From JBCBKL01 sp038521825 (GTDB lineage Bacteria > Pseudomonadota > Alphaproteobacteria > Rhodobacterales > Rhodobacteraceae), in NCBI GenBank assembly GCA_038521825.1, contig JBCBKL010000004.1:62001-126000 (forward strand): a DNA stretch of 64,000 nt, given 5' to 3'. How positions within the stretch are numbered: the first letter of the stretch is position 1; each line of letters begins with the position of its first letter. A program made the translations under genes and the position numbers. The notes beneath the pieces were generated by a model that did not search any database, was not told the DNA's origin, and saw only the letters and a list, made by a program, of their open reading frames with translations. Below are positions 62,007 through 64,000 of this stretch, one piece after another.

Positions 62007-64000
62007 CGCTTACATCCTCTTCCACTGCCGCATCCTCGGTATCCGAGGCCCCCGCGGCGTCATCCCCGGCGCCTATATCACCGGAAGTAGCGACAGATTC
62101 CAGCGTTGTTTCTGTATCGATGACGCTGGGTTCTGGCCGGATAAGGTGGAATTCGATGCGTCTGTTGGCCTCGCGGCCCTCTTCGGTCTTGTTGTCGGCG
62201 ATCGGAACGGTTTCGCCATATCCCTTGGCTGTGAAGCTGGATGTGAGCACGCGCCGCACTCTCAATTCGTTCAGAACCGACTGCGCGCGGGCCTGGCTGA
62301 GGTCGAGGTTCATGATCTCGCGGCCCTGGCTGTCGGTATGACCCTGGATCTCAAGCCGGAGGCTGCCACATTGCTTGAGTATCTCGGCAATGTCGTCGAG
62401 CGTGCCCAACGCGCTGGCGTCGATTGTTGCGCTGCCGGGTTCGAATGAGATTTTCGACACCGCGAGGATCGACTGGATCTCGGCCTCGCACTCATCCGCC
62501 GTCGGCAAGGCTGCGATCGGATCTAGCTCTTCTTGGTATTCGACGGCAATATCGAAGACGCTGCTATCGCCTAGCTTGTCGGCAAAGAGCGACGCGATCT
62601 CGGTGCTGGCGGCGCGTTGGCCGGTCTTGCCCCGGATCTCGACCCGTTCGGGGGTGACGGTCAGTGCCCCGTTCTTGAGCTTTGCCAGTGCTTCCAGGCC
62701 CGCCAGCACCCGCACGGTCCAGTCGGCGGGCAGATCCTCGACCACCCGAGCGGCCATGTGCACGGTGTCGGAGCCGAAGGCGGCACGCGCATAGCTGTCG
62801 GCCATACTGCGCAGATGTTCATCAGAGAGACGCCCGCGCAGCTGAACCTGCCCCTCGGGGCTGAGAGTTGCCGTGAATTCCGCGGGACCAAGCGAGGGTT
62901 CGGCGGTTTTTGGCAATATCGCCCGCAGGACGAACACATCAGGCAAATCGTTTTCCAATTCGCCCACGACGCGGTCAAAGGCCGCCTGATCCGTGCCTTC
63001 GGCGCCGACCAGCATGATATCGGCGTCCGAGAACGTCACCGTTCCCTTTTCAAGTCGGGTGAGGGCAGTCAACGCCAACTCGACCGCTTCGGCCCAGCGG
63101 GTGCTTGGTACGCCCAGACCAATTGCGCACCGTGCCTCACCCTCAAGTCCGGCCTGTTGTGCAGCGGCCAGGATGCGGGCCTGGCTTTCGGCCGTATCGG
63201 CTGAACAGGCATCGAACCGCGCGCCAACCTCTTCCTTGACGAAACGCAAAGTGAACGGAGTGATGACGGGCCGGGGCGCGGAAATGGCCAGCGCCATGCG
63301 CAGGCCAGGCGGGGCTGCGCGGTTCAGTTCCTGTTCCAGCTTTGCCTTGGCCTCGGCGCTGTCGACAGTGGCCTCAATCGAGATCCGGCCCGCTTCGACC
63401 GACACCTTGGACCGTGGCAACCGATCGATGGCGGTCAGCGCAAAGCCGAGCGCATCCTCCCATCCCGTGGGCGCGGGATAATCGGCACTTTCCAAAAGAT
63501 CCTTGGCCCGATCCGAGCCCTCGATCCGTTCGATCTGCCGCTTGATGTCATCGCGATCGGTCGACGTGGGTACAAGCCCGATGATCGACAGACCCGCGTC
63601 GTTGCGCAAAAGCTCGGCCGAAAAGCGTGGGGGTGCGAGAGCGGCGGCATCCTCGGCGTCCATTGCATCGATGATCCGCGCGGCATCTACGGCCGTGCCT
63701 GCCGCACTGATGGCGGCGACACGCGCGGCTTCTGAGGGTGCTGTGCCTTCAAGGATCACTTGCAGACCGTCTGCCTGCACCTCTGCCCATGGCATTTCAT
63801 TGTCGTCTAGGGCGTCGCGTACGTTGATCTCGGATACATCCTCAATGAATTGAACGGACTGAGTGGCCGCGAAAAGGGCAATGCCGGCAGCGGCAATGAA
63901 GATCAGAGCGGTTTTGGCAAGGCGGGACAGACGCGTGATCCTTTGACCGTGAACGAGTGTGCGGTGAGACAGATACGCCGCCCTGCGGCGGCTTTCAATC
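61993..64000 (-). CDS. OmpA-family envelope protein with BON-like repeats (5' end outside window)
   Basis: The frame stays open to the right edge, giving at least 668 residues with the N terminus missing. An early membrane helix is visible (TALIFIAAAGIALFAATQ, bases about 63865-63918), preceded by basic residues. A large periplasmic region of repeated alpha/beta modules follows, at first BON-like (VQADGLQVILEGTAPSEAARVAAI). Near the end is an OmpA peptidoglycan-binding domain (ISFEPGSATIDASALGTLDDIAEIL, LEIQGHTDSQG, LSQARAQSVLNEL, NRRIEF). The acidic C-terminal tail is low complexity. It probably anchors a wall-linked complex with the overlapping coiled-coil protein. Confidence 0.9.
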   Translation of the reverse strand, partial: IESRRRAAYLSHRTLVHGQRITRLSRLAKTALIFIAAAGIALFAATQSVQFIEDVSEINVRDALDDNEMPWAEVQADGLQVILEGTAPSEAARVAAISAAGTAVDAARIIDAMDAEDAAALAPPRFSAELLRNDAGLSIIGLVPTSTDRDDIKRQIERIEGSDRAKDLLESADYPAPTGWEDALGFALTAIDRLPRSKVSVEAGRISIEATVDSAEAKAKLEQELNRAAPPGLRMALAISAPRPVITPFTLRFVKEEVGARFDACSADTAESQARILAAAQQAGLEGEARCAIGLGVPSTRWAEAVELALTALTRLEKGTVTFSDADIMLVGAEGTDQAAFDRVVGELENDLPDVFVLRAILPKTAEPSLGPAEFTATLSPEGQVQLRGRLSDEHLRSMADSYARAAFGSDTVHMAARVVEDLPADWTVRVLAGLEALAKLKNGALTVTPERVEIRGKTGQRAASTEIASLFADKLGDSSVFDIAVEYQEELDPIAALPTADECEAEIQSILAVSKISFEPGSATIDASALGTLDDIAEILKQCGSLRLEIQGHTDSQGREIMNLDLSQARAQSVLNELRVRRVLTSSFTAKGYGETVPIADNKTEEGREANRRIEFHLIRPEPSVIDTETTLESVATSGDIGAGDDAAGASDTEDAAVEEDVSGEQN

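Overview
The window is a stretch of an alphaproteobacterial chromosome, most likely from the Roseobacter group of Rhodobacteraceae. The basis is the high-GC coding sequence, a heterotetrameric sarcosine oxidase (soxBDAG), the nrdR-ribD...ribE-ribBA-ribH-nusB order, a VPLPA-CTERM protein, the dnaG-rpoD pair and the GC-rich intergenic repeats. The genus cannot be fixed from the sequence alone. No rRNA, tRNA, CRISPR array, intact transposon or prophage was found.

Layout. 1-6505: the end of a glutamate-family dehydrogenase, a repeat-bearing gap, then soxBDAG for sarcosine oxidation. 6540-10955: a small secreted protein, dnaG and rpoD with a terminator. 11034-22420: small genes, yjbQ, nrdR and a riboflavin operon (ribD, ribE, an unknown gene, ribBA with a dead GTP cyclohydrolase half, ribH, nusB). 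It is split by three opposite-strand capsule genes (kpsC, a Wza/KpsD-type exporter, kpsS). 22436-32788: a quinone oxidoreductase, a TetR/MAPEG pair around a perfect palindrome, a two-gene nuclease unit, a DMT exporter, an ABC-2 exporter, an S49 peptidase, a 53-residue zinc-ribbon protein, a Ca/Na antiporter and a pteridine-reductase-like SDR. 33075-36402: uvrC, pgsA, moaD, moaE. 36411-40567: an RND pump with its adaptor.

40760-49887 is the most coherent accessory system. A RutR-like regulator is divergent from a reductive-pyrimidine-catabolism set (beta-ureidopropionase-type amidohydrolase, dihydropyrimidinase, a RidA relative, two unknown proteins). An ABC uptake system with an NMT1/THI5-type binding protein follows, ending at a strong terminator. 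A 16-bp site matching the E. coli RutR box sits in the divergent promoter region.

49954-56230: an L,D-transpeptidase, small membrane proteins and cutA. Then comes a patch that looks acquired or rearranged: an IS3-type transposase remnant, a decayed copy of the 3' end of ettA, a DUF1353 lipoprotein, a methyltransferase and the intact ettA. 56417-64000: a VPLPA-CTERM surface protein, a DUF900 hydrolase lipoprotein, a barrel-like outer-membrane protein, DUF427, an AhpD-like protein, zf-TFIIB and ASCH proteins, and an OmpA-type envelope protein that runs off the right edge.

No wholly new multi-gene system is certain. The best candidates are the RutR/pyrimidine locus with its unexplained members, the paired EEP and SNase-OB nucleases, and the rearranged patch between cutA and ettA. 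Three hairpins that abut or mask start sites are also worth testing.
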